Assembly: GCA_964504195.1 (NCBI GenBank)
Contig: CAZDDI010000001.1
Span: 186,001 to 250,000 of the forward strand
Source: CAZDDI01 sp964504195
GTDB lineage: Bacteria; Chloroflexota; Anaerolineae; B4-G1; SLSP01
Reading direction: 5' to 3'
DNA length: 64,000 bases
This document shows, piece by piece, positions 9,301 to 17,852 of this stretch. The notes under the pieces are model-generated. The model saw only the letters and a program-made list of their open reading frames with translations, made no database searches and was not told the DNA's origin. Made by a program: the position numbers and the translations under genes. Every line of letters starts with the position of its first letter. The stretch's first letter is position 1.

Positions 9301-11659
9301 TGCGTTTGTGCTTGATGACTATCCGCTGTTGCCCTGGACGTTTAGGGTCAGGCAACCATTGGAATGTTTGCACCATCTCCGGGGCTAGATCTTCTCTTCC
9401 TGCCTGGGTGAAATCCAAAATCCGGGGATCGTTGCGAATATCGTTGATATTCTGCCGCCGCAGGCACGCCAATAAGTCGAAGAATGCCAAAAGTGCGTGG
9501 GTGCGCTGAACATTGAAGTTACCCGCGTTCAAGGGTAAATCGTCAAAGGATGGATCGTACAGGGCTTCGGGATGGAAAAAGTAGAAGGCATCGTCGCGGC
9601 GATAGGGCCACAACAAGGTGACGATAACGGGAGAATCATTGGGATCGCGCCCGGCCCGACCCCGACGTTGAATAAAGCTAGCGGCGCTGGGCGGAGCTTT
9701 GTGCTGGTAAATCAGGTGAATAGCTTCATCATCGTAACCTACTTCCAGCGAAGGCGAGGTGGGAATGAGGTCCTGCCCATCCAGTTGTGAGGCTGCACCG
9801 GCATAGACCGAGTCTGCTACGGACAATGGGGCATTCCAGCCTCGGTTCTGTTGAGCGAATACCCAACAGTCGCCGCTTTGAAAGTGTGGACACTGGTATA
9901 GCGTGGCATTCTGGATACGTTGCTCACATCCTACCGGGCATTGTGAGGCAATCCTCGACAATTGTCCTTGGGTAGGTCGCCGGTCAGTACGGATACGCCA
10001 TAGTTCACTTTGATTGGCCGGAGGGATTTCTTGACCAGTGGGATCGCGTCCCACATACCATTGCAACGAGGGATTAGCATCGTAATTGTGGCGGAACTGA
10101 CGTAGATCATTGATGGAATCGAAGAACGCTAATCCGCGCCATTCCGGTTCCGTCTTGAGGTTGTGCATTATGCACATCACAATCTGAATTGCTGCTGTCT
10201 GATCGTTGACGCGGTACTGTGGGCTGCGCGGCGTGGGGGAAAGACGGCGCGGGTAGATAAAAATGTAACGCTCGCGCCCCTCGGTAGGTTCGAGTTCGTC
10301 TTCTTTGGGCTTGATGACGCGCAGGCGGTTGTAGGCCCGCTGATCCTGAGGGTCCACATCCAGCAGTTTCGCCAGGAACCGCTGCTCATCGTGCAACGTG
10401 GCTGAGACGCCGATTACGAGGGGATTGAGCAGCGGAATCGGCGGTTGTATCTGCTGGTAGACCAGCTTTACGCGCGCCTGGAAGCGTTTGATGAGCCGGG
10501 CAATGTGCGCACCCTTGATCCGCTCGTAGAGGTGGACTTCATCCAGCACCAAGAAACGCGGGGGGATGGTGATAGAATCCCCTTCCCACAGCCCCCACAA
10601 ATGCGTGTACTTTTCCCGCGCCAACCATTGACTCAGGGAAACATCGGTGATGATAAGAATATCCGGCGCGTTGCGTTCCAACGCGGTCTGTGTAATGTGC
10701 AAAGTGTCTACAATATGCCCACAATGATCGCAGACCAAACGCGGGCAACCGGTTTCGATAGTGGGATCATCGGCGGCGACCCAATATTGCCCCGCTCCGC
10801 ATACAACGCAGGTTTCCAACAGATTATCCTGGCGATACCAGATGCGGTCACTATCGGTTTTTTGAGGCCACTTTCGATCGCCTTGCATCTTCTTGAGGTC
10901 GGCAGGTACGTCGCCGTTCTGAATTCCGACCGTCAGGCGCGGGCCGCCGGCTTCCTGAAACTTGCCAGTGTAGCGCAGCAGCCGTTGCAATTGATTGCGC
11001 GCCAGGCGGATGCGCGGATAAACCAGCACCGCGCGCACGCCCGGTCGCTCGCGCAATTCCGGCGGCTCGCTGGCGATGTCCAGCAGGATAGGGAACAGGA
11101 ACGCTTCTGTCTTGCCCGCGCCGGTATCGCCGGCGATGATGAAAGACTCATTATCCGGGTTGCCGCGTCCCGCGCAGGCAAGCACCTCTTGGATCGCGCG
11201 CGCCTGGAAGCCGCTGAACGTGGCAATGGGCGCGATCGCGGCTTGAAATGCTCTAGCAACATCCGCCGCCAAGCCAACGGGCAGCGCGTCGCCAACGGCA
11301 ACGGCGTCGCGTCTAGGTCGGCTGCGCTGGCGGAATTCCACACGCACATCCTCCACCAAAAGGGCGGAATCGGACAAGTCTTTATGCCACCACAGCCGTT
11401 GCCGCAGCAGCCGCAGACAGCGCACCGTCTCGGCGATGCGAGAGCGGAAGTAGCCGGATCGCCACTCGATGGCTTCACCCTGAGAGATGAGGTCGCGCAA
11501 TGCGGCTTCGATGCCGTTCAGCGATGGGGCTTCGCCTTTTTGCTCCTCAAGGTAACGGCGCAGGTCTTCCGCCGTGATGTGGGTGTTGTAGAGGCCAAGG
11601 TTGAGTTGGCGAGATTCTAGTCGTTCTAATGCTTCAATGACTTCACCTGTTGATTTCAT
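6308..11659 (-). CDS. dpdJ: DpdJ-like superfamily 2 helicase with DUF1998-type region and C-terminal PD-(D/E)XK nuclease
   Basis: I start at the ATG that overlaps the NUDIX stop as TAATG (protein begins MKSTGEVIEALER), giving 1783 residues; an ATG nine codons earlier lies inside the NUDIX gene. The helicase core has Walker A AGDTGAGKT (about 176-184), a DEVH box (VLDEVHLY) and motif VI QRRGRAGR. A zinc-ribbon-like insertion (CVVCG ... CDHCG) sits inside the core. The late part has a DUF1998-like cysteine cluster (ACEDGCPVCMSMG). The last 120 residues look like a PD-(D/E)XK or Vsr-like nuclease: RSRAE, then HPDFHLY and VEYWG. DEAD/DEAH-DUF1998 giants of this kind include DpdJ of the 7-deazaguanine DNA system. 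A role in restricting unmodified DNA is inferred. A DISARM DrmA-like helicase is the main alternative. Confidence 0.6.
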   Translation of the reverse strand: MKSTGEVIEALERLESRQLNLGLYNTHITAEDLRRYLEEQKGEAPSLNGIEAALRDLISQGEAIEWRSGYFRSRIAETVRCLRLLRQRLWWHKDLSDSALLVEDVRVEFRQRSRPRRDAVAVGDALPVGLAADVARAFQAAIAPIATFSGFQARAIQEVLACAGRGNPDNESFIIAGDTGAGKTEAFLFPILLDIASEPPELRERPGVRAVLVYPRIRLARNQLQRLLRYTGKFQEAGGPRLTVGIQNGDVPADLKKMQGDRKWPQKTDSDRIWYRQDNLLETCVVCGAGQYWVAADDPTIETGCPRLVCDHCGHIVDTLHITQTALERNAPDILIITDVSLSQWLAREKYTHLWGLWEGDSITIPPRFLVLDEVHLYERIKGAHIARLIKRFQARVKLVYQQIQPPIPLLNPLVIGVSATLHDEQRFLAKLLDVDPQDQRAYNRLRVIKPKEDELEPTEGRERYIFIYPRRLSPTPRSPQYRVNDQTAAIQIVMCIMHNLKTEPEWRGLAFFDSINDLRQFRHNYDANPSLQWYVGRDPTGQEIPPANQSELWRIRTDRRPTQGQLSRIASQCPVGCEQRIQNATLYQCPHFQSGDCWVFAQQNRGWNAPLSVADSVYAGAASQLDGQDLIPTSPSLEVGYDDEAIHLIYQHKAPPSAASFIQRRGRAGRDPNDSPVIVTLLWPYRRDDAFYFFHPEALYDPSFDDLPLNAGNFNVQRTHALLAFFDLLACLRRQNINDIRNDPRILDFTQAGREDLAPEMVQTFQWLPDPKRPGQQRIVIKHKRTKEAIWISGKPVDQGWVHQSGGTLYIKGWLALAQGLTDLILKPAWERLSSNKLLANYLAFSDIASATFRNHPTYPFLTPLKTSTPHRLLTTFGNVVYHSVSDQIERSNWLKTYEHIDWMLQGSEDATTLTIHYPNPEYSATPDEPAERTTDVTFGLTELLPGNVSYRLRENQAIHWTPILKDGTSTFLYPEEDVLDEAGVIIGRKIAFPPEKGDITSKPDSIFGVPRYLDARFPGLPFMSVKRLRVEMFGPPHKQESPFWYYDPVDKQAVRLADGEEPASKLLPISRRSSARADSVIIPYIPGKGNPLCRSLLPPLDSLFAAIEGFLEEGRAMLGYTRVFYEMHIDIKTNHKKRNALGIQPEDLTLHRSFYDEAGQRTLIGYAIETQGIRFQVNPDLLAQAAAAILSDESLRLHLRRNCAIYRMGPYAVEWEVYIKTHLDMVAVVVDYWLHEVVPHSESEPRLLNYGDDYEAVLNYYATHRVVRSVDVEQEFAPYLTERFFNALNGSLVVAFKDSLEFYNFVDSVVLHSLSALLKNLIARLGGVGSDDLVAYADLPVLDQVDRSIDPRILIMDTVAGGSGGIAQAFERLDLTDNEGSLWWTLQQELSACPIAHGEALVNAVLTRATPDQIQNAQQMERDHALEALLIDLDLANATQDAVRVLGRVLFNRIDLGGQSLNPALIMRELVACQALLDAEIPGEMPAEAVVRWVVLHLDPVLHPQIMQLRVALAQSGVANADLDYELGLQLLVLYNRACEDGCPVCMSMGSDIEHPYLAPLLDSRRALQKLRDVLHASMPTGDCLASLANSLLRQEPVRIEADPGALSNRLNPVLGLGIVAEVGEDGQVQVTFALPLPQAADALREFVADGRWEERWGGDEHKPYETPGGVHVRSRAEYIIATKLEAAKIAFDYEPRLPYTDDEGKTRFIHPDFHLYEHNLYVEYWGRSDPDYVESRRFKEQVYERLAVQRNIRVLHLEAGDVEHDVFMGKVWNTLKVANL

Positions 11660-12327
11660 TATGAAGCGATTCCCACTGAATTCCAATCCTTTGTCACACA
11701 GGTCTGTCCGGTTAAAAATGATTCAATAGCTATGCGTGTAGGTAGTGATAACGGCGTGGGAAGTGAGTCTATGGGGAACCAACCCAATTGTTCGCATAAA
11801 TCAGGCTCTCTGTTTTGAGCCTGACCTTCATATCCTTCCACCAAGAAATCTAAATTCACATACTGTCTTTCATCTTTTTCATCACGATAGTTGTTCACAC
11901 CAATTAACTTCAGCTGAGTAGCTTGAATAGCTGTCTCCTCCGCCAATTCCCTTCTAGCAGCTGCCTCAATAGTTTCGCCACATTCCATATGACCTGCAGG
12001 TACTGCCCACACACCTTTGTTGTAAGAAGCAAGGCGTTTCCCTAGCAATATCTGCCTTGATCTGTCTACAACCAATATCCCAACCCCAACTCTTACTGGT
12101 TCTTGGACTCTCTCAAACGACGTTGACCATGCACGAATATTCTGTAATGCGTACCTGCGTTCTGCTTTTCGTTCGAGATCGTATGCCCTAAGTAACCATT
12201 GTTCATTTGGATGCCATTCTGTCGTGGTAAACGCTATTTCAAGAGGCAGCACCTTTCGAATAGATGTTTCTCCTCGATGATTAGTATATAGAATGTACAC
12301 TGTCCTAGATTCTGGAAACTCGTTCAT
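11659..12327 (-). CDS. NUDIX hydrolase with WYL-like N-terminal domain
   Basis: The start is preceded by GGAG six bases before the ATG. Residues 1-75 (YTNHRGETSIRKVLPLEI, then TEWHPNEQWLLRAYDLE) resemble WYL-type ligand-binding segments that usually occur in transcription regulators. Residues 80-222 form a NUDIX fold with a complete box, GHMECGETIEAAARRELAEE, which supplies the metal-binding glutamates. NUDIX enzymes hydrolyse nucleoside diphosphate-linked compounds. The substrate cannot be told, but the gene overlaps the DpdJ-like gene by one base and lies 39 bases after the NB-ARC gene, so it belongs to the island operon. A role in nucleotide signalling or clean-up of modified nucleotides is speculation. 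Confidence 0.75.
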   Translation of the reverse strand: MNEFPESRTVYILYTNHRGETSIRKVLPLEIAFTTTEWHPNEQWLLRAYDLERKAERRYALQNIRAWSTSFERVQEPVRVGVGILVVDRSRQILLGKRLASYNKGVWAVPAGHMECGETIEAAARRELAEETAIQATQLKLIGVNNYRDEKDERQYVNLDFLVEGYEGQAQNREPDLCEQLGWFPIDSLPTPLSLPTRIAIESFLTGQTCVTKDWNSVGIAS

Positions 12328-12366
12328 TTTTATCTCCTATGAGCATGATCGAATCACGAATATTCT

Positions 12367-14565
12367 TCATGGATTTTGCAGTCGTTTGAGTATAGTTTCG
12401 ATACGCGTCACACGCTCGTTGACTCCCATTTCCATGAATACTTTTCTTGCCGATCTGAATAGTTTAACCGCCTCTTGCTTGTTCCCAATAGCTTCTTCTA
12501 TCAACCCCAGACAAAAGTGATTGTACGCCAGTCCTGGAGTTCTATTCAATTGCAGATCCATCTCTAGCGACCTCTCATGGAGCGTTCTTGAAGTCTTTAA
12601 ATCACCGCGCGACCAAGCCAATCTGCCCATTTGGTATATCGTAAGAGATATTTCTTTTTGATCAGATACACTTTCAAGAATCGTCAGTGCTTCATGTAAT
12701 AGCCGCTCTGCAAGTTCCAGATTTCCACATTTGCGCTCGAGATACCCTAACACAGTCAAGGTGTCGGCTGTTTTTGCTCTATTGCCAAGTTCTTGGAACA
12801 TTTCGAGTGCAGTCTCGAGATATTCTCTTGCTTTGGTTGTATTACCCTGGCTTTGACAGATCATCCCCAGTCTTCTAGTTGCTGTAGCTCTCCCATTTTC
12901 GTTTCCAGTCCTTATATAGAGTTCAAGTCCAAGATTCGCCCATTTTTTTGCTAATTCGAAATTCTCCTGATAGTAATGCATCCAACTTAGAACGGATGTA
13001 GCAAGGCTCGCCTGTGCTTCCAACAAGTCCTGAGATTCAGCAGAAACAAAAGCAGCCTCAGCTACTTTGATAGCTTCAACCCAAAGTCCCCTATCCTTCA
13101 AATATGAAGTCATCGCGAATACTAGCTCGATCAGGGTCCTCGTTAGAGATCTATCGACGACACCACTTTGCACCCAACTAATCGCCTGTAATAAGTTTTC
13201 TCGTTCCAAGTCTAGTATTTCAAGGTTGTTCCTAAATCTATTTGCATAATCCTGATAATGAGTAACGAGCCTTTGTTTACTTTCCGCTACATCTTTACCA
13301 GAAAGTGTTTGAAGTTTTTCGACAGCATACTCGCGCAGTAAATCGTGAAATCTGTATCGTTTTTCTCCGTAAGACAACACGAGTGAGTAGTCCACCAGCT
13401 GTTCAAGTATCAAATCTGCTTCTTCGGGAGCAATTGCCAGGAGTGAAGATACTGCCTCCAAACTGAAAGTACCACCTGCAAACAGCCCTAACTTTGCAAA
13501 TGCAGGCTTGAGGCAAATTGGATCCAGATAGCTGTAGGATACTTCAAATGTTATTCTCACACTATCCTCTTTTGACATACCCCTAGAAAGCATTTCCAAA
13601 CGATTTTGTTCAAGTTTTTTCTGATATGACGCAATTGTAGGCCAGCGCTCGCTATCTGCTAACTGTGCGCCTGCCAAAGTCAAAGCAAGTGGTAAGTGGC
13701 CACAGAGTACACATATAGACTGACTTATTTCGAGTTCGTTTTGTATTCTCCCAATACCAGCATAATTCTCTAGTAGTTTAATGGATTCTATGGCATCTAG
13801 CTGATCCAAAAGAATAGGAAAAACTCCCGCAGGGATTGCTTCATAGTTTCGCGTTGTGATTATTACAGCAATCCCCTGAGATTTTACAAGGAACTTTCGA
13901 ACTGTTGTTGCGTCCTGAGCATTGTCTAACACAACCAATGTCGGAACAGTAGAAAGAATCGTAGCTAACCGAGACAGACAAGCCGTTTCGTTGTCCTTAG
14001 GAGCGTCATATCCATAATTACCTAACCATCTCGTTGCAATAAGTAATGGTGGTTCTTCAGCTAGATTAGCCCACAAAACTCCTCCAGGGAATCTTCGAGG
14101 GTCATCAAGTTTCGCCGAGATCTCTGCCGCTAACGCCGATTTGCCAATTCCTCCCATACCGCGAAACGCATACAAACCTATTGCTTGGTTCTGCCCCAAT
14201 GACTGCATCAGTTTCTCTATCTCTTTCTGCCGCCCTGCAAACATCAGCGTACGGAACCTAACATACTCTCTCGGTCGCGGCAGCTGTGCATTTCCCATAC
14301 CCATGACTTCAAGGGTGGACATTAAGCCACATAAAGCATTAAAACTGTCATTCACGCAATCAATAGCAATCCTGTTTAGTTCGGTTACAATTCTGGCGCG
14401 TTCTTGACGCAGTCTCTCATCATCCCCGAAGTTCCTAGTTTGCCATATATTCTCAGTGAGTCTCGACTGTAGTGTTAATGCTTCAAGATAGTAGGTGCTC
14501 TTTTTGGTCATCTGCTCAAGGAGTTTATTTACCCCAATCTCATAATTCATGAAAATGTCTTGCAT
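12367..14565 (-). CDS. NB-ARC (STAND) ATPase with TPR repeats
   Basis: The 732-residue protein begins with a helical stretch of about 100 residues that could be a small effector or adaptor module. An NB-ARC ATPase follows, with Walker A GMGGIGKS (136-143), Walker B TLVVLDNAQD and a GHLPLALTLAG GLPL-type motif. A winged helix comes next, then about six TPR-like helical pairs (500-725). This is the typical layout of bacterial STAND sensors, where the repeats bind a ligand and the NTPase oligomerises. The ATG has GAGG seven bases upstream. It is the first gene of the leftward island operon, with a 158-base gap containing a long hairpin to the next upstream gene. Its ligand and its effector are unknown. 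Confidence 0.85.
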   Translation of the reverse strand: MQDIFMNYEIGVNKLLEQMTKKSTYYLEALTLQSRLTENIWQTRNFGDDERLRQERARIVTELNRIAIDCVNDSFNALCGLMSTLEVMGMGNAQLPRPREYVRFRTLMFAGRQKEIEKLMQSLGQNQAIGLYAFRGMGGIGKSALAAEISAKLDDPRRFPGGVLWANLAEEPPLLIATRWLGNYGYDAPKDNETACLSRLATILSTVPTLVVLDNAQDATTVRKFLVKSQGIAVIITTRNYEAIPAGVFPILLDQLDAIESIKLLENYAGIGRIQNELEISQSICVLCGHLPLALTLAGAQLADSERWPTIASYQKKLEQNRLEMLSRGMSKEDSVRITFEVSYSYLDPICLKPAFAKLGLFAGGTFSLEAVSSLLAIAPEEADLILEQLVDYSLVLSYGEKRYRFHDLLREYAVEKLQTLSGKDVAESKQRLVTHYQDYANRFRNNLEILDLERENLLQAISWVQSGVVDRSLTRTLIELVFAMTSYLKDRGLWVEAIKVAEAAFVSAESQDLLEAQASLATSVLSWMHYYQENFELAKKWANLGLELYIRTGNENGRATATRRLGMICQSQGNTTKAREYLETALEMFQELGNRAKTADTLTVLGYLERKCGNLELAERLLHEALTILESVSDQKEISLTIYQMGRLAWSRGDLKTSRTLHERSLEMDLQLNRTPGLAYNHFCLGLIEEAIGNKQEAVKLFRSARKVFMEMGVNERVTRIETILKRLQNP

Positions 14566-14666
14566 CTTTTACCTCGATTGAACAGATGTGATCGTTGTTA
14601 TCTGTCACCTGAATTTACGCCATGTTAAGAGATAGGCGAGCTCATCTTCTTTGAAACAAAGTCTAA

Positions 14667-14703
14667 TTGTGGATCGTCTCCCAAGGAGACTATGAATCCA
14701 CAA
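14667..14703. repeat. Long inverted repeat between the two leftward island operons
   Basis: Outer arms TTGTGGAT (14667-14674) and ATCCACAA (14696-14703) enclose inner arms GTCTCC and GGAGAC. It lies in the 158-base gap downstream of the XPD-like gene and upstream of the NB-ARC gene. It could terminate one unit or serve as an operator for the other. There is no U-tract, so termination is uncertain. Nothing else was recognised in the gap. Confidence 0.5.
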
Positions 14704-14723
14704 GAGTATTCAAGCTAGATTAT

Positions 14724-17700
14724 TTAAGAGCGTTGTGTTTTTTTGTCTGACCGCAACAATTGCTTATCCCACATTGTGCTGATATCTTCTGTCATATTCC
14801 GCTGAAAGCTTGCTGTTGCCTGGCCCGGATTTTGCAGGTTATACGGTCTCGGCATCAAAAACCGCCGCCAGTCGTACTGATGATACCGCCTATCCAACAG
14901 CACAAACGCGCAGCGGTCTTCCTCACGGCGAATTCCACGCCCGCATGCCTGCAATACCAACGAGAGCGAAAGACGATCTAGCGCGTACTCACGCGCTTTG
15001 ACAGCGGGATCGTCGCCCAGACTTTCAGCAATCTCAGCAAAGTAGCGGGTGTACACGGTTTGCAGGCGTTCGTGGAATAGCTTGGGGTATTCCATCGGGA
15101 TGGAAACGCAGATCACGCTCTTGATCAGATTGCCCTCAAAATTCGCACCTTCGGACAGTTTGCCGGAATAAATCGCCAAAAGGATTGCGCGTCCGTGTCG
15201 GCTGACCAATTCGCGTAGTCGCTGCTCGTAGGCAGCCAAGTTGACGGGTGTATCGGGCAGCGCGGCGTCGGCGCGCGTCTCGCAAACCGTCAATGCGCGC
15301 GTGGTAGGATCGTCAATGGCGTCGCGCACCTGTTCCAGGAAAGCGTAACTGCTGAAGAAGACTGCTGTGACACCAGGCGTGGTCCGGCTCACGTTGACAA
15401 TGTGCTCAGCATAACGAGTGATGAACTGGACACGGGCTTTCGAAGTCCCTAGTGTATCTGTATTGTAAATCCACCGCTGATTGCGCAGCGGGAATGGCGA
15501 AGCGTATTTGCGGACCAGCGTTGCTTCTATCGGCAGTCCTAGAAGTGGAACCTGGTAACGGAGTTCTGCGTCGCTATCTGCCGGGGCGGAAAGTGTGCCG
15601 GACATGCTCAGGCTGGTAAAGACGCGCCCATATCCTGCCTGCAACAATGGTGCCGGGTCTACCAGACGTCCCAATACGCGGCGCGCCTGGGTTTGCCAGT
15701 CTGCTTCGGTATAGATGACTACCGCTTCATCAGAACGGAGCAGCAGACGCAAAAGCCGCTCTGGGACAGAAACCGCTTCGTCTGGGTCAGCCATTTCGCG
15801 CAATTCGTCTAGCGCGACCTGCACTACCTCAACGCCGCCAGCGCGGGCCAATAAGGCAGAGGGCAAGAGCGCTTTCTCCGGTGGTGCTGACTTTAAGACA
15901 TCAAGCACTGGTGTCAAACATTGCTGGATGTTCGGCGCTGCTCGTTGTGCGGTCCTTTCTACATCCGTAAACAACGCGTCCACGTCCAACCAGGAACGCA
16001 CACGGGGCACAAGGTTGTGCGCCTCGTCCACAATCACAATGCTGTCGGTGGGAGAAAATCCCGCACGCTCTATTGGAGAAGGGAAAAGATCGCCGCTGCT
16101 ATGCGCTGTGGGCGAAAAGAGCCACCAGTAATCGCAGATGATGACGTGCGCCTGCGCCATCAAACCTTGCAATGTGTGGTAAGGACACACACGCCGACCT
16201 AGATGATTCTTGATTTCCTGCCAGGAACATACACCATCGGGGAGAATATCAAAACTCGCGTTGTCGCGGGCGGCGCGGCATGTATCCGACAGAGACCGCG
16301 CCTGTGGATAATGGCAAAGTAGTCCCCGACCAACCAGGTCAACCACGCGCAACGGCTGCCCGGTGTGCTGCTCAAACAATATTGCCAGGCCAGCTTTTAG
16401 CTCCCGCAAAGGGTTATCGTGCTGCGCCAAGCGGTTGACCAGGTAATACGCGCGCCGTTGGTCGGGATCTTCAGCCACCCAGGCTAACGCAGGGATCAAT
16501 GCTGCCAGCGTCTTGCCCAAACCTGTGGGAGCGTGCGCCAGAAGATGCCGCCGCTCCTGATGACGGCTCAATACCGAGGCCCAGTCGTCTATCAAGGCTT
16601 TCTGGCACGGCGCACCCTCGTGGATGGCTTCCCGCAAAGTTCGGTCTTTCGACTGCATCCGTTGCCAGTCCAGAGCATTGTCTAGCGGCGTCCAGGCTGT
16701 GGTTTCTGACATTAAGCCTTCCTCCATTGTCCCTGGTTCTGTAGGTTCACCCAGTTTCCAATCGGGGAACAGTTGCTTAAGGGTAGCGGTCAGTGCATCC
16801 AATCCCGCCCAAAAAGGATTGGGCAGTGCTTTCAAAGCTGCCTCGGTCAAAGGCGAAGGCTTGCCCTGAATCAAGAACTTGCCCTTGTCTTCCTTGCCTG
16901 TGTAGTAATTTAGTACTGCCCCATCGCTGAAGTCAAAACGCGCGCCCAAAACAGTTGTGCATCGGTGCCAGCCTATGCCTATAACAGATGAAATCTCGCT
17001 TTGGCCGTAGCGAGGAATGTATTTCTCCACGGCTTGATCCATTTTCTCACGCTCACCCAGCCACGTTTTGCTAGCCGTTTTAGATTTGAGAATACGCACC
17101 GACTCAGCGTCAGCCTTGCCATGAACGTAAATAGTGCCTTTAGCTGAGCCGTCCCACCAATCCAGTAACCCACCATCCTGGAACGTATACCGCCAGAACC
17201 CAGTGGAATGATACTGCACCCGCCAGGTTTCTGTCTCAATCTTTACCGGCGACCCGGCGGCACCTTGAACAGAAGACGTGGGACGGCGCACGATTCTCTC
17301 CACCTCGCCCTGGTCGAGTTCATCTATGCTGGAGGGTGACGGGGCGATACTTGCGGGTGTTGCTACCGGTAAGGTCGCGCTATCGCCATTCACCCAGGCC
17401 TCAAGCGTAGCCTTGAGGGAAGAGTCCTGGCCCTGTACCTGTAGCGCGCCTTTCTTGGGCCAGAAGTTCACCAACGCTGTTACGCTGGCGTTAGAAACGA
17501 CAATTTGCTCCCCGTGGTTAATGGCTCCCGGCCCCCAATTCCAGCCCCGCTCGCGGATGAACTGCTTGAGCATATCCAACCGCGTCCCGGTAGAGACCGT
17601 CGGGGCTGCCGTCGGCGTAACTGGCGGCGCTTCCCCGTTGATCCAGGCCGTCAACGCGGTTTTGAGCGGCGAATTTACTCCACCAGGGACAAGGCTTTGG

Positions 17701-17849
17701 TGCTTGAAGTAGAAAGCAATCGACGACTGACTCTGCCCGTCCATGACGACGATTTGTTCGCCATGCTGTAGGGGCTTGCCGGGCGTCCAACGCCAGCCCT
17801 GTGCCTGGATATAGGTTTTCAGATCATCCAACCGCGATTTGTCTGCCAT
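14724..17849 (-). CDS. XPD/DinG-like superfamily 2 helicase with N-terminal repeat domains
   Basis: The 1041-residue protein starts three bases after the stop of the TPR-CSD gene. Residues 1-73 and 90-157 are two copies of one small domain (LDxLKxxIxxxGWxW, HGEQIVV, ALTAWINGE), and two further beta-rich segments follow (208-250, 295-330). Phrases such as NFWPKKGALQVQG recall the TBP-like substrate-binding domain of RNase HIII. The helicase spans 395-1041: Walker A APTGLGKT (440-447), four cysteines in the usual Fe-S position between motifs I and II (GLLCHYP, DTCRAA, GVCSW, RRVCPYH), the DEAH box VDEAHNL and motif VI QACGRGIRR. XPD/DinG helicases are 5'-3' Fe-S enzymes acting on DNA. The substrate is unknown. 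Confidence 0.8.
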   Translation of the reverse strand: MADKSRLDDLKTYIQAQGWRWTPGKPLQHGEQIVVMDGQSQSSIAFYFKHQSLVPGGVNSPLKTALTAWINGEAPPVTPTAAPTVSTGTRLDMLKQFIRERGWNWGPGAINHGEQIVVSNASVTALVNFWPKKGALQVQGQDSSLKATLEAWVNGDSATLPVATPASIAPSPSSIDELDQGEVERIVRRPTSSVQGAAGSPVKIETETWRVQYHSTGFWRYTFQDGGLLDWWDGSAKGTIYVHGKADAESVRILKSKTASKTWLGEREKMDQAVEKYIPRYGQSEISSVIGIGWHRCTTVLGARFDFSDGAVLNYYTGKEDKGKFLIQGKPSPLTEAALKALPNPFWAGLDALTATLKQLFPDWKLGEPTEPGTMEEGLMSETTAWTPLDNALDWQRMQSKDRTLREAIHEGAPCQKALIDDWASVLSRHQERRHLLAHAPTGLGKTLAALIPALAWVAEDPDQRRAYYLVNRLAQHDNPLRELKAGLAILFEQHTGQPLRVVDLVGRGLLCHYPQARSLSDTCRAARDNASFDILPDGVCSWQEIKNHLGRRVCPYHTLQGLMAQAHVIICDYWWLFSPTAHSSGDLFPSPIERAGFSPTDSIVIVDEAHNLVPRVRSWLDVDALFTDVERTAQRAAPNIQQCLTPVLDVLKSAPPEKALLPSALLARAGGVEVVQVALDELREMADPDEAVSVPERLLRLLLRSDEAVVIYTEADWQTQARRVLGRLVDPAPLLQAGYGRVFTSLSMSGTLSAPADSDAELRYQVPLLGLPIEATLVRKYASPFPLRNQRWIYNTDTLGTSKARVQFITRYAEHIVNVSRTTPGVTAVFFSSYAFLEQVRDAIDDPTTRALTVCETRADAALPDTPVNLAAYEQRLRELVSRHGRAILLAIYSGKLSEGANFEGNLIKSVICVSIPMEYPKLFHERLQTVYTRYFAEIAESLGDDPAVKAREYALDRLSLSLVLQACGRGIRREEDRCAFVLLDRRYHQYDWRRFLMPRPYNLQNPGQATASFQRNMTEDISTMWDKQLLRSDKKTQRS

Positions 17850-17852
17850 AGG

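Noticed and set aside
10445..11620. Plus-strand frame of 391 codons
   Set aside because: Antisense shadow of the DpdJ-like helicase gene, whose motifs are unmistakable on the minus strand.
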